This document shows, piece by piece, positions 1 to 5,918 of a DNA stretch of 7,019 nt; the stretch's first letter is position 1, and each line of letters starts with the position of its first letter. This stretch comes from Methylococcaceae bacterium (GTDB lineage: Bacteria > Pseudomonadota > Gammaproteobacteria > Methylococcales > Methylococcaceae). Location of the stretch: positions 1-7,019 of the forward strand of contig SXQV01000236.1 of the NCBI GenBank assembly GCA_005792805.1, given 5' to 3'. The position numbers and the translations under genes were made by a program. Under the pieces are notes generated by a model. That model made no database searches, was not told the DNA's origin, and saw only the letters and a list, made by a program, of their open reading frames with translations.

Positions 1-2
1 CG

Positions 3-296
3 GAGAAGAGTGTCATCCGTTCCATGCTGTCGGAATCACTGCAAGCCGTAATTTCACAGGCGTTATTGAAGAAAGTGGGAGGCGGACGCACCGCCGCCTG
101 GGAAATCATGGTGGGCACCCCAGCCATCCGCAACCTGATCCGGGAAGACAAAGTGGCGCAGATGTTTTCCGCGATCCAGACCGGACGCCGTGACGGCATG
201 ATGACACTGGATCAGCATTTGCAGCAGCTCGTCGAGAAAGGCATGGTCACTCGTCAGGTGGCCCACACCAAGTCCGTCAACAAGGCGGCGTTTTAA
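3..296 (+). CDS. pilT: Type IV pilus retraction ATPase PilT, C-terminal fragment
   Basis: This is the last 97 residues of PilT; the 5' end lies outside the window, and the reading frame is open from base 3 with no start of its own. PilT is a hexameric cytoplasmic ATPase that depolymerises type IV pili and drives twitching motility. The fragment begins EKSVIRSMLSESLQAVISQ and continues with a WEIMVGTPAIRNLIREDK stretch and a GMMTLDQHLQQLV stretch, all typical of the C-terminal subdomain of PilT. The Walker A, Walker B and histidine boxes must lie upstream and cannot be checked. pilU follows after 21 bp, the usual pilT-pilU order in gammaproteobacteria such as Pseudomonas. An ATG at position 24 is internal, because the family-conserved sequence continues upstream of it. 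Identification as PilT rather than PilU rests on the sequence and on the distinct pilU that follows. Confidence 0.93.
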   Translation, partial: EKSVIRSMLSESLQAVISQALLKKVGGGRTAAWEIMVGTPAIRNLIREDKVAQMFSAIQTGRRDGMMTLDQHLQQLVEKGMVTRQVAHTKSVNKAAF

Positions 297-317
297 TCCA
301 CTCCCAGCGCAATACGC

Positions 318-1445
318 ATGAACTTCAACTCCCTCCTGGAAATCATGACCCGCAACGGGGCGTCGGACCTGCTGGTAACGGCAGAAAGGGAGCCGAGCAT
401 CAAGGTTAATGGAGTCTTACAACCGATCACCCGCAGCAAGCTGACCAAGGATCAGGCCATGCAGGTGGTCACCAGCATCATGAACCCGACCCAGCGCGAG
501 GAGTTCGCCAAAACCCACGAGTGCAATTTCGCCATCGAGGCGGGTGAACTGGGCCGTTTCCGCGTCAGCGCCCTGATGCAGCGGGATAGCGCGGCCATGG
601 TGTTGCGGCGCATCCAGACGAACGTACCGACGTGGCAGGAGCTTGGGCTACCCATCGTCCTCAGCGAACTGGTGATGAACAAGCGTGGCCTGATTCTATG
701 CGTTGGCGGTACCGGCACCGGCAAATCCACGTCGCTGGCCTCACTGATACGCCATCGCAACGAAAATTCCAGCGGCCACATTATTACCATCGAAGATCCG
801 CTGGAATATGTACACGAGCACCTCGGCTGTATCGTCACCCAACGTGAGGTCGGTATCGACACCGAGTCCTTCGAGGTCGCACTGAAAAACACTCTGCGTC
901 AGGCACCAGATGTCATCCTGATCGGTGAAATCCGGTCACGGGAAACCATGCAGCAGGCCATCACCTTTGCTGAAACGGGCCATCTCTGCCTGAGCACCTT
1001 GCACGCCAATAACGCCAACCAAGCAATCGACCGCATCCTGCATTTTTTCCCGGAAGAAATGCACCCGCAACTGTTCATGGACCTGTCCCTCAACCTTCGT
1101 GCCATCATCGCTCAGCAGCTAATCCGCAGTCCGGATGGCAAGCGCCGGCACCCGGCCATCGAGATACTGATCAATACCCCTCGCGCCGCCGACCTCATCC
1201 GCAAGGGCGAAGTGGACAAGCTCAAGGAGCTAATGAAGCATTCCCGAGAGCAAGGCATGCAAACCTTCGATCAATGCCTCTTTGATCTCTACCGGGCCGA
1301 GAGAATTTCTTACGAAGACGCTCTGCACGCCGCTGATTCGCAGAATGAAGTCCGTCTGATGATCAAGCTGGCCCGGGAGGGGAAGCACCCAGCTGAAGAC
1401 GGCGGTGAGGCCATGGCTTTACTGCCGGAAGAGGATCACCCCTGA
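318..1445 (+). CDS. pilU: PilT-dependent type IV pilus retraction ATPase PilU
   Basis: A complete 375-residue secretion-type ATPase of the PilT/PilU family, close to the length known for Pseudomonas PilU (about 380). In characterised species PilU works with PilT as an accessory motor for pilus retraction at the inner-membrane pilus base. Visible motifs are Walker A GGTGTGKST (residues 130-138, Lys136), the Asp box IITIEDPLE (about 155-163), Walker B DVILIGEIR (198-206, with Glu204) and the His box AETGHLCLSTLHA (218-230). The N-terminal PAS-like domain starts MNFNSLLEIMTRNGASDLL, which matches PilU well and supports the start. The stretch CIVTQREVGIDTESFEVALK is strongly PilU-like. No clear Shine-Dalgarno sequence precedes the ATG, so expression probably depends on readthrough from pilT, 21 bp upstream. 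All catalytic boxes are intact, so the protein should be active. Confidence 0.95.
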   Translation: MNFNSLLEIMTRNGASDLLVTAEREPSIKVNGVLQPITRSKLTKDQAMQVVTSIMNPTQREEFAKTHECNFAIEAGELGRFRVSALMQRDSAAMVLRRIQTNVPTWQELGLPIVLSELVMNKRGLILCVGGTGTGKSTSLASLIRHRNENSSGHIITIEDPLEYVHEHLGCIVTQREVGIDTESFEVALKNTLRQAPDVILIGEIRSRETMQQAITFAETGHLCLSTLHANNANQAIDRILHFFPEEMHPQLFMDLSLNLRAIIAQQLIRSPDGKRRHPAIEILINTPRAADLIRKGEVDKLKELMKHSREQGMQTFDQCLFDLYRAERISYEDALHAADSQNEVRLMIKLAREGKHPAEDGGEAMALLPEEDHP

Positions 1446-1469
1446 CCGTTTTCCGATTTCGGCTTCCCG

Positions 1470-1475
1470 TATAAT
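1470..1475 (+). promoter_or_regulatory. Candidate -10 box for the DUF2726-yffB-dapE-sseA genes
   Basis: A perfect TATAAT lies 25 bp after the pilU stop and about 90 bp before the next ATG, on the coding strand. It would start transcription near position 1482 and give an 80-base leader. No convincing -35 sits at 16-18 bp spacing: the bases there read CGTTTT or GTTTTC, and CTGACC at 1442-1447 is too far away. It is therefore a good -10 box but an incomplete promoter. Confidence 0.4.
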
Positions 1476-1562
1476 CCAACCTCGCCCGCCGCCCCGGAGA
1501 CTCCTAATCTTGTTGCATCTGCCGCCGAATTACCCGCCAGACCCGGACTCGACGGGAAACCC

Positions 1563-2135
1563 ATGAACTGGACTTCCCTCACTTTGGCGGCGGCCATCCT
1601 GCTCACCTTCCTGGTTTTGCAGCGGATCATTCGTTCCCGCCGATTCACCAGAGCCAGCTATACACGGCAGGATTTCCTGCTTTCCCCTGAAGAGCGGCAA
1701 TTATTCACGGCATTAAAGCAGGCTGTGGGTGAGGATTACGCCATTTTTGGCAAAATTCACGTGGCTGATATCATCGCGCCCCGCTCAGCGTCTGGCACCG
1801 ACACGGCCTGGAATTCGCTGGACGACGTGGGCGCAGCCTGTTTCCCGTTTGTCCTCTGCAAACAAACTGACTTGTCCATCGCCTGCGCGGTACAACTTAT
1901 CCAGCACAAAATACCCGGACGCAAAGCCAAGAGCCCGGCCGATCACCCGCTCAAGGCTATTTGCGCGGCGGCGGGCCTGCCATTGCTGCGGATGGAAGCC
2001 AGCCCCTTTTATGATCGAAATGACATTCGTCAGGCGATCGCCGAAGCCGTCCGCAGGGAGCCCCTTTTTATCAGCCAGACGGATGGCCGCAAGGAGCCGA
2101 CCATCGCCGGACTGGAAAAACTGGATCTACCCTGA
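1563..2135 (+). CDS. Membrane-anchored DUF2726-like protein of unknown function
   Basis: A 190-residue protein with one hydrophobic N-terminal segment (about residues 5-20) followed by a basic stretch (RIIRSRRFTR), so probably a single-pass inner-membrane protein with its body in the cytoplasm. Residues from about 38 resemble DUF2726 proteins: LLSPEERQLFTALKQAVG, then YAIFGKIHVADIIAP, then FPFVLCKQTDLS (95-106) and AAAGLPLLRMEASPFYD (135-151). No biochemical role is established for the family that I can cite; its core resembles nuclease-like folds. As I recall it, other members carry an acidic VIELDD-S-H motif after FVLC; here the matching stretch reads AVQLIQHK (109-116), so the acidic residues appear lost. 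The next gene starts 2 bp after its stop, so the two are probably co-transcribed. The start is weakly supported, with only a GGGA at 1554-1557 as ribosome site, but the hydrophobic segment at this N-terminus fits family architecture. Confidence 0.7.
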   Translation: MNWTSLTLAAAILLTFLVLQRIIRSRRFTRASYTRQDFLLSPEERQLFTALKQAVGEDYAIFGKIHVADIIAPRSASGTDTAWNSLDDVGAACFPFVLCKQTDLSIACAVQLIQHKIPGRKAKSPADHPLKAICAAAGLPLLRMEASPFYDRNDIRQAIAEAVRREPLFISQTDGRKEPTIAGLEKLDLP

Positions 2136-2137
2136 CC

Positions 2138-2479
2138 ATGCTGACCCTGTACGGTTTGAAAAATTGTGACACGTGCCGCAAAGCCGGTGCCTGGCTAAAG
2201 CAGCATCGGCGTCCTTTTGCTTTTCATGACCTGAGACTTGACGGTCTTGAACTTTCGCTCATCCACCGATGGGAAGAAAAGCTGGGGTGGGAGCATCTGC
2301 TAAACCGCAAAAGCACCACCTGGCGCGGCCTTGCCGACCCGGACAAAACCAGCCTTGACCGGGCAAAAGCCATTGACCTTATGCTGACCCACCCTGCCCT
2401 GATCAAACGCCCCATTCTGGGGGTAGGCGATGATATATGGCTGGGATTTACACCGGAACGCTACTCAGAATTGCCATGA
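2138..2479 (+). CDS. yffB: ArsC-like thioredoxin-fold protein, YffB/Spx-MgsR type
   Basis: A 113-residue protein of the ArsC/Spx/YffB thioredoxin-fold family. It begins MLTLYGLKNCDTCRKAGAWL, giving a CxxC pair at Cys10 and Cys13 right after the first strand, as in Spx and MgsR. Other conserved parts are the FHDLRLDGL region (29-37), LGWEHLLNRKSTTWR (49-63) and ALIKRPILGV (87-96), where Arg91 matches the conserved basic residue of the family. The YffB branch is thought to be a thiol-dependent reductase, perhaps using glutathione; the substrate is unknown. It should not be read as arsenate resistance, since no ars genes are nearby. E. coli yffB also lies just upstream of dapE, and here the stop overlaps the dapE start by 4 bp (ATGA), implying translational coupling. 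E. coli YffB, as I recall, has CDTI at this site, so the full CxxC here is a small difference. Confidence 0.87.
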   Translation: MLTLYGLKNCDTCRKAGAWLKQHRRPFAFHDLRLDGLELSLIHRWEEKLGWEHLLNRKSTTWRGLADPDKTSLDRAKAIDLMLTHPALIKRPILGVGDDIWLGFTPERYSELP

Positions 2480-3612
2480 GCGAAACTCTCGACCTGACCT
2501 GTGATTTCATCCGCTGCCGCTCTGTAACACCGGAAGATGCCGGCTGCATGGATTTGATTATCGAACGACTGGAGCCCGTGGGCTTTGCAACAGAACGTCT
2601 GGATTTTGGCGGCACACAGAATCTTTTCATGCGTCATGGTACGGCGGCCCCCCTTCTGGTTTTCCTGGGCCACACCGATGTCGTGCCATCCGGCCCCGAG
2701 TCCGACTGGTCTCACCCCCCCTTCGAGCCGACGCTGAAGGATGGGCTGCTCTATGGCCGGGGCGCCGCTGATATGAAAAGCGGCGTGGCGGCAATGGTAA
2801 CGGCGCTCAGGCGTTTCGTGCAGCGGCACCCTGATCACAGGGGCTCTGCGGCGATTCTGATGACCAGCGATGAGGAAGGTGCGGCGACAAACGGCGTCGT
2901 CAAGGTCGTGGAGACCTTCCAGTCGCGCGGCGACAAAATTGACTGGTGCGTCATCGGTGAACCCTCCAGCTTCGACCGGTTGGGTGATGTAATCCGCGTG
3001 GGCCGACGCGGCTCGCTCTGTGGCGTACTCACGGTGCAGGGTGTCCAGGGCCACGTTGCTTACCCGGACAAGGCCGACAACCCCATCCACCGCTTCGCTC
3101 CCGCCCTGGCGGAACTGACCGCCGAGGTCTGGGACGCGGGCAATGAGTTCTTTCCCCCAACCAGTTTTCAGGTGTCCAACATCAAGTCCGGGACGGGAGC
3201 GGAGAATGTCATTCCTGGCCGCATGGAAGTCTCGTTCAATTTCCGCTACTCGACCGCACTGACAGAAGCGGACATCAAACAACGGGTCGAGGCGATCCTC
3301 AACAAGCACGATGTCCGCCACGCTATCGCCTGGCGATTATCGGGTGCCCCGTTCCTGACCACAGGGACTGAACTCATCGACGCCACCCAGGCAGCACTCG
3401 TCGAGATCATTGGCCAACCGGCGCGGCCCGATACAGGAGGCGGCACCTCAGATGGCCGATTTATTGCTCCAACAGGTGCCCAGGTAGTCGAGCTCGGCCC
3501 GTTGAATGGCAGCATTCATAAAATTGATGAACATGTCCCGGTGGCTGACATCGATGTGCTCTCTGCGGTATACGAACAAATCCTGGTAAATCTTCTGGTC
3601 AACGCACCGTAA
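2476..3612 (+). CDS. dapE: Succinyl-diaminopimelate desuccinylase DapE
   Basis: A complete 378-residue M20-family zinc amidohydrolase that converts N-succinyl-LL-2,6-diaminopimelate to LL-diaminopimelate and succinate in the lysine and peptidoglycan-precursor pathway of the cytoplasm. Family signatures are all present: GHTDVVP (65-71, ligand His66), GRGAADMKSG (94-103, bridging Asp99), TSDEEG (130-135, general base Glu133 and ligand Glu134), GEPSS (161-165, Glu162), QGHVAYP (191-197, His193 of the dimerisation lid) and ELGPLNGSIHKIDEHV (339-354, ligand His348). The GGGTSDGRFIA stretch (321-331) is diagnostic for DapE. Length matches E. coli DapE (375). An in-frame ATG at 2437 would add 13 residues (MAGIYTGTLLRIA) inside the upstream gene; the 2476 start is preferred because MSETLDLTCDFIRCRSVTP fits the family N-terminus and makes a classic ATGA overlap. 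Confidence 0.96.
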   Translation: MSETLDLTCDFIRCRSVTPEDAGCMDLIIERLEPVGFATERLDFGGTQNLFMRHGTAAPLLVFLGHTDVVPSGPESDWSHPPFEPTLKDGLLYGRGAADMKSGVAAMVTALRRFVQRHPDHRGSAAILMTSDEEGAATNGVVKVVETFQSRGDKIDWCVIGEPSSFDRLGDVIRVGRRGSLCGVLTVQGVQGHVAYPDKADNPIHRFAPALAELTAEVWDAGNEFFPPTSFQVSNIKSGTGAENVIPGRMEVSFNFRYSTALTEADIKQRVEAILNKHDVRHAIAWRLSGAPFLTTGTELIDATQAALVEIIGQPARPDTGGGTSDGRFIAPTGAQVVELGPLNGSIHKIDEHVPVADIDVLSAVYEQILVNLLVNAP

Positions 3613-3631
3613 CCCAATCGCCGAGGCAACC

Positions 3632-4486
3632 ATGACCACAGCATCAAAATCCCCCCTGGTCTCCGCTGAATGGCTAGCCGAGCGGCTGGATTCGCCCCAC
3701 CTGGTTATTCTCGACGCCACTTTTTTTCTGCCGGATCAGGGCCGTAATGCACGCGATGAATACCTGCACGCCCACATTCCCGGCGCTCATTTTTTCGATA
3801 TCGATGTCATCGCGGATCACAGGACACATTTGCCCCACATGCTGCCCACGGAATCTGCTTTTTCCACGACAGCGGGACAACTGGGCATCGAGGAATTTAC
3901 CACCGTGGTCGTTTATGACTGCAACCAGTTCATGGCCTCGGCCCGCGCCTGGTGGACTTTCCGGACGTTCGACCATGATCATGTTCTGGTGCTCGATGGC
4001 GGTCTGGCGCGGTGGCAGGCCTTGGGATTCCCAACCCGATCAGGCCCGGAATCCGTGATTCCCCACACCTTCAAGGCCATCCATCGCCCCGGCCTGGTCC
4101 GTAATCTGGAGCAGATGAGGGATGCCCTGGGGCATGCCGAGGTGCAGATTGTGGATGCCCGCCCGCCGGGCCGCTTCAGCGGTCAGGAACCCGAACCCCG
4201 GCCCGGTCTTAGATCGGGGCACATTCCCGGCAGCCATAACGTCTTTTTCAAGCAACTGATCGACGAAGAAACGCAGTGCCTTAAACCGCCACCTGAATTA
4301 GAACGGGCGTTCCAGGCCGCCGGGATCGAGGTTGGCAAACCCGTCATCACGACCTGCGGCAGCGGGGTCACCGCCTCCATTTTGGCTCTCGGACTTTACC
4401 GCTTGGGTAATGAATACGCCGCCGTCTATGATGGTTCCTGGACGGAATGGGGTCAGCGAGAAGACGTTCCCGTCAGCACCTGCTGA
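3632..4486 (+). CDS. sseA: 3-mercaptopyruvate sulfurtransferase (tandem rhodanese)
   Basis: A complete 284-residue sulfurtransferase with two rhodanese domains, the usual length for SseA/TST proteins. The first domain (about 8-135) is the inactive structural one, with LDATFFLP, HIPGAHFFDID and VVVYD motifs followed by ARAWWTFRTFDH. The second (about 158-282) has VDARPPGRFSG, SGHIPGSHNV and the active-site loop CGSGVTAS starting at the catalytic Cys242. A CGSGVTA loop, rather than the CRKGVT type, favours 3-mercaptopyruvate over thiosulfate as sulfur donor; this is inferred from family rules. The reaction yields pyruvate and a cysteine persulfide for sulfur transfer. GAGG at 3623-3626 lies 5 bp before the ATG. 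Nineteen bp separate it from dapE, so it is probably the last gene of that transcript. No signal peptide is seen, so it is cytoplasmic. Confidence 0.92.
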   Translation: MTTASKSPLVSAEWLAERLDSPHLVILDATFFLPDQGRNARDEYLHAHIPGAHFFDIDVIADHRTHLPHMLPTESAFSTTAGQLGIEEFTTVVVYDCNQFMASARAWWTFRTFDHDHVLVLDGGLARWQALGFPTRSGPESVIPHTFKAIHRPGLVRNLEQMRDALGHAEVQIVDARPPGRFSGQEPEPRPGLRSGHIPGSHNVFFKQLIDEETQCLKPPPELERAFQAAGIEVGKPVITTCGSGVTASILALGLYRLGNEYAAVYDGSWTEWGQREDVPVSTC

Positions 4487-4515
4487 GGCAGGGTCTGCGG
4501 CCAAAATTGTCCCGT

Positions 4516-4545
4516 TTGATAACAGCAAGGCCAGCGCCATAAAAT
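4516..4545 (+). promoter_or_regulatory. Candidate sigma70 promoter P1 upstream of xseB
   Basis: TTGATA (4516-4521) and TAAAAT (4540-4545) each match the sigma70 consensus at five of six bases and are 18 bp apart. Transcription would begin near 4552, about 75 bases before the xseB ATG. It lies in the 140-bp spacer after the sseA stop, which fits a new transcript for xseB-ispA(-dxs). This is pattern matching only. Confidence 0.45.
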
Positions 4546-4561
4546 CCCACTGTTTTTATCA
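4517..4561. repeat. Imperfect inverted repeat in the sseA-xseB spacer
   Basis: TGATAACAG (4517-4525) and CTGTTTTTATCA (4550-4561) are complementary except for three extra T's in the right arm, with 24 bp between them. The repeat overlaps the -35 of candidate P1 and reaches the -35 region of candidate P2. It could be an operator, a weak terminator for sseA, or chance; the stem is AT-rich and does not form a classic GC-stem-plus-U-tract terminator. Confidence 0.3.
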
Positions 4562-4582
4562 ACTAAAAAGATTTGCGATAAT
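4555..4582 (+). promoter_or_regulatory. Candidate extended -10 promoter P2 upstream of xseB
   Basis: GATAAT at 4577-4582 is preceded by TGC (4574-4576), giving the TGn extended -10 form. A weak -35, TTTATC (4555-4560), lies 16 bp upstream. Transcription would start near 4589, leaving a 38-base leader before xseB. It follows P1 by 37 bp, so the two may be alternatives or a tandem pair. Confidence 0.45.
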
Positions 4583-4626
4583 GCTCGCTTGTGTCGGTGA
4601 AAGAGCTTTCCCGCAGAAGAATTTTG

Positions 4627-4860
4627 ATGGCCAAGAAATCGCTACCTTTTGAAGAATCGCTAACCGAGCTGGAGCAGTTGATCGAGCGTATGGAGCAGGG
4701 AAATCTGCCGCTCGAAGATTCGCTGCATCTGTTCGAAAGAGGCGTTCAATTAACCCGGAGCTGCCAGAAATCCCTGAAGGAAGCCGAACAAAAAGTACGC
4801 ATTTTGCTGGAAGAAAACGGCGAACCCACGTTAAAACCATTTACTGATGACGTCCAATAA
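4627..4860 (+). CDS. xseB: Exodeoxyribonuclease VII small subunit XseB
   Basis: A 77-residue, mostly helical protein matching XseB (E. coli has 80). XseB subunits bind the large subunit XseA to form exonuclease VII, which degrades single-stranded DNA from both ends to acid-soluble oligonucleotides in the cytoplasm. The signature runs FEESLTELEQLIERMEQGN, then LPLEDSLHLFERGVQLTRSC and LKEAEQKVRILLEENG, ending in the PFTDD tail common in proteobacterial members. A GTG at 4591 would add 12 residues; the ATG at 4627 is preferred because MAKKSLPFEESL matches the family N-terminus and an AGAAGA ribosome site (4615-4620) sits 6 bp upstream. The 3' end overlaps ispA by 14 bp, so the two are translated from one message. 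xseA is not in the window, as is usual. Confidence 0.94.
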   Translation: MAKKSLPFEESLTELEQLIERMEQGNLPLEDSLHLFERGVQLTRSCQKSLKEAEQKVRILLEENGEPTLKPFTDDVQ

Positions 4861-5749
4861 CGCTTTGCAAGAATTCATGGGAGTCTGTCAGGCCCGGGCC
4901 GAAGCGGCCCTGGATGCCCGGCTTCCCGCCGAACACAGAATGCCGGAACGGCTGCACCAAGCCATGCGCTATTCTGCGCTGGGTGGCGGCAAACGGCTTC
5001 GTCCGCTGCTGACGTATGCGACAGGAAAGGCGCTTGCTGTCCCGCTCGACCTGCTGGACGGACCTGCTGCGGCCGTGGAAATGATCCACGTCTACTCCCT
5101 GATCCACGACGATCTGCCGGCCATGGATGATGATTCGCTGCGCCGTGGCAAGCCCACCTGCCATGTGGCTTATGACGAGGCTACCGCAATCCTCGCCGGC
5201 GATGGCCTTCAGGCCCTGGCCTTCCATGTTCTGGCGCAGGACCCAACCCTTAACGTACCGGCTGAGAACCGCATCGCCATGATCGAATGTCTGACCACCG
5301 CCAGCGGCTCGCTGGGCATGGTAGGCGGTCAGGCCATTGACCTTCACTCCGTAGGCAAGGCGCTCGATTTACCGGCACTGGAGAATATGCACATTCGCAA
5401 GACCGGCGCATTGATTCGCGCCAGTGTAAAACTGGCAGCGCTGGCTAAAACCCCCATCGAACCCGTCGTCGCGGATCGGCTTGACCATTACGCCAAGTGC
5501 ATTGGCCTCTCTTTTCAGATCAAGGACGACATCCTTGACGAGGAAAGCGATACTCAGACCTTGGGTAAGACCCAGGGCAAAGACCGCGATAACAACAAAC
5601 CCAATTACCCGGCGCTATTGGGCCTTGCCGGCGCCAAACAGAAGGCACTGGAACTGCACGAAGATGCGCTGGACAGCCTCTCGGGTTTCGGCCCCGAGGC
5701 TGAGTTACTTCGTGAGCTGTCGCGATTCATCATCGACCGCCAGCATTGA
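4847..5749 (+). CDS. ispA: Farnesyl diphosphate synthase IspA
   Basis: A complete 300-residue short-chain trans-prenyltransferase (E. coli IspA has 299) that condenses IPP with DMAPP and then with GPP to make C15 farnesyl diphosphate, feeding quinone, undecaprenyl and other isoprenoid routes. Motifs seen are GGGKRLRP (46-53), the first Asp-rich motif DDLPAMDDD (88-96, a DDx4D form), RRGKPTCH (99-106), GGQAIDL (160-166), KTGALIRASV (185-194) and the second Asp-rich motif KDDILD (226-231). Tyr83, five residues before the first motif, and the four-residue gap inside the motif are as in bacterial farnesyl synthases, so C15 product is inferred. A downstream in-frame ATG at 4877 has a possible AAGAA ribosome site, but the 4847 start restores the expected N-terminal length. 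The overlap with xseB implies translational coupling. Confidence 0.95.
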   Translation: MTSNNALQEFMGVCQARAEAALDARLPAEHRMPERLHQAMRYSALGGGKRLRPLLTYATGKALAVPLDLLDGPAAAVEMIHVYSLIHDDLPAMDDDSLRRGKPTCHVAYDEATAILAGDGLQALAFHVLAQDPTLNVPAENRIAMIECLTTASGSLGMVGGQAIDLHSVGKALDLPALENMHIRKTGALIRASVKLAALAKTPIEPVVADRLDHYAKCIGLSFQIKDDILDEESDTQTLGKTQGKDRDNNKPNYPALLGLAGAKQKALELHEDALDSLSGFGPEAELLRELSRFIIDRQH

Positions 5750-5918
5750 TTGTGATTGAGCCATGCCTGCAAAACAGATTACACCTGCCTCACCGTACTG
5801 AAGCTTGTAACAAAGCCGTGCAGTGGGGTTGGATCATGGGACGGCCAAAAGCCTCCCTCACCCTAGACGACTAGCCATTGAGCGGGGCATGCTGCCCGTT
5901 CCGCCAGGAATACCCTCC
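5750..5918 (+). other. ispA-dxs spacer with a 12-codon reading frame
   Basis: This 169-bp gap is the longest untranslated stretch in the window. I find no convincing sigma70 promoter, no GC-stem-plus-T-run terminator and no thiamine-pyrophosphate riboswitch sequence, although dxs encodes a TPP enzyme. It contains a 12-codon frame at 5836-5874 encoding MGRPKASLTLDD, which resembles the extreme N-terminus of IS630-family transposases, followed by two CTAG sites 8 bp apart. A weak GGGC/GCCC hairpin lies at 5885-5897. The frame may be an element remnant, a leader peptide or chance. The dxs ribosome site AGGAA is at 5906-5910. Confidence 0.5.

Noticed and set aside
1427..1467. GGAAG...CTTCC and CCG-ATTT-CGG as a terminator after pilU.
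   Set aside because: The stems are only 3-5 bp, the larger loop exceeds 30 bases, and no T run follows.
2437..2475. Upstream in-frame ATG extending DapE by 13 residues.
   Set aside because: The extra residues lie inside the yffB frame and do not match the DapE N-terminus. The ATG at 2476 forms a standard ATGA overlap.
2138..2479. Arsenate resistance reductase ArsC.
   Set aside because: The sequence matches the YffB branch, lies next to dapE and has no other ars genes nearby.
2461..3321. A 286-codon open frame on the minus strand opposite dapE.
   Set aside because: It mirrors the codon pattern of a confidently identified dapE, resembles no family I know and has no operon context. It is a shadow frame.
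4517..4561. A rho-independent terminator after sseA.
   Set aside because: The stem is AT-rich and interrupted, the loop is 24 bases, and the T's lie inside the arm rather than after a GC stem. It is kept only as an inverted repeat.
4591..4626. GTG start extending XseB by 12 residues.
   Set aside because: The added residues are not family-like, and the GTG lies at or next to the transcription start expected from candidate P2. The ATG at 4627 has a ribosome site and the expected protein length.
5889..5918. In-frame ATG extending DXS by 10 residues (MLPVPPGIPS).
   Set aside because: It has no good ribosome site, whereas the ATG at 5919 follows AGGAA at proper spacing and gives a normal DXS N-terminus.
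5750..5918. A thiamine-pyrophosphate riboswitch controlling dxs.
   Set aside because: The conserved CTGAGA and ACCTGATC-type core elements are absent.
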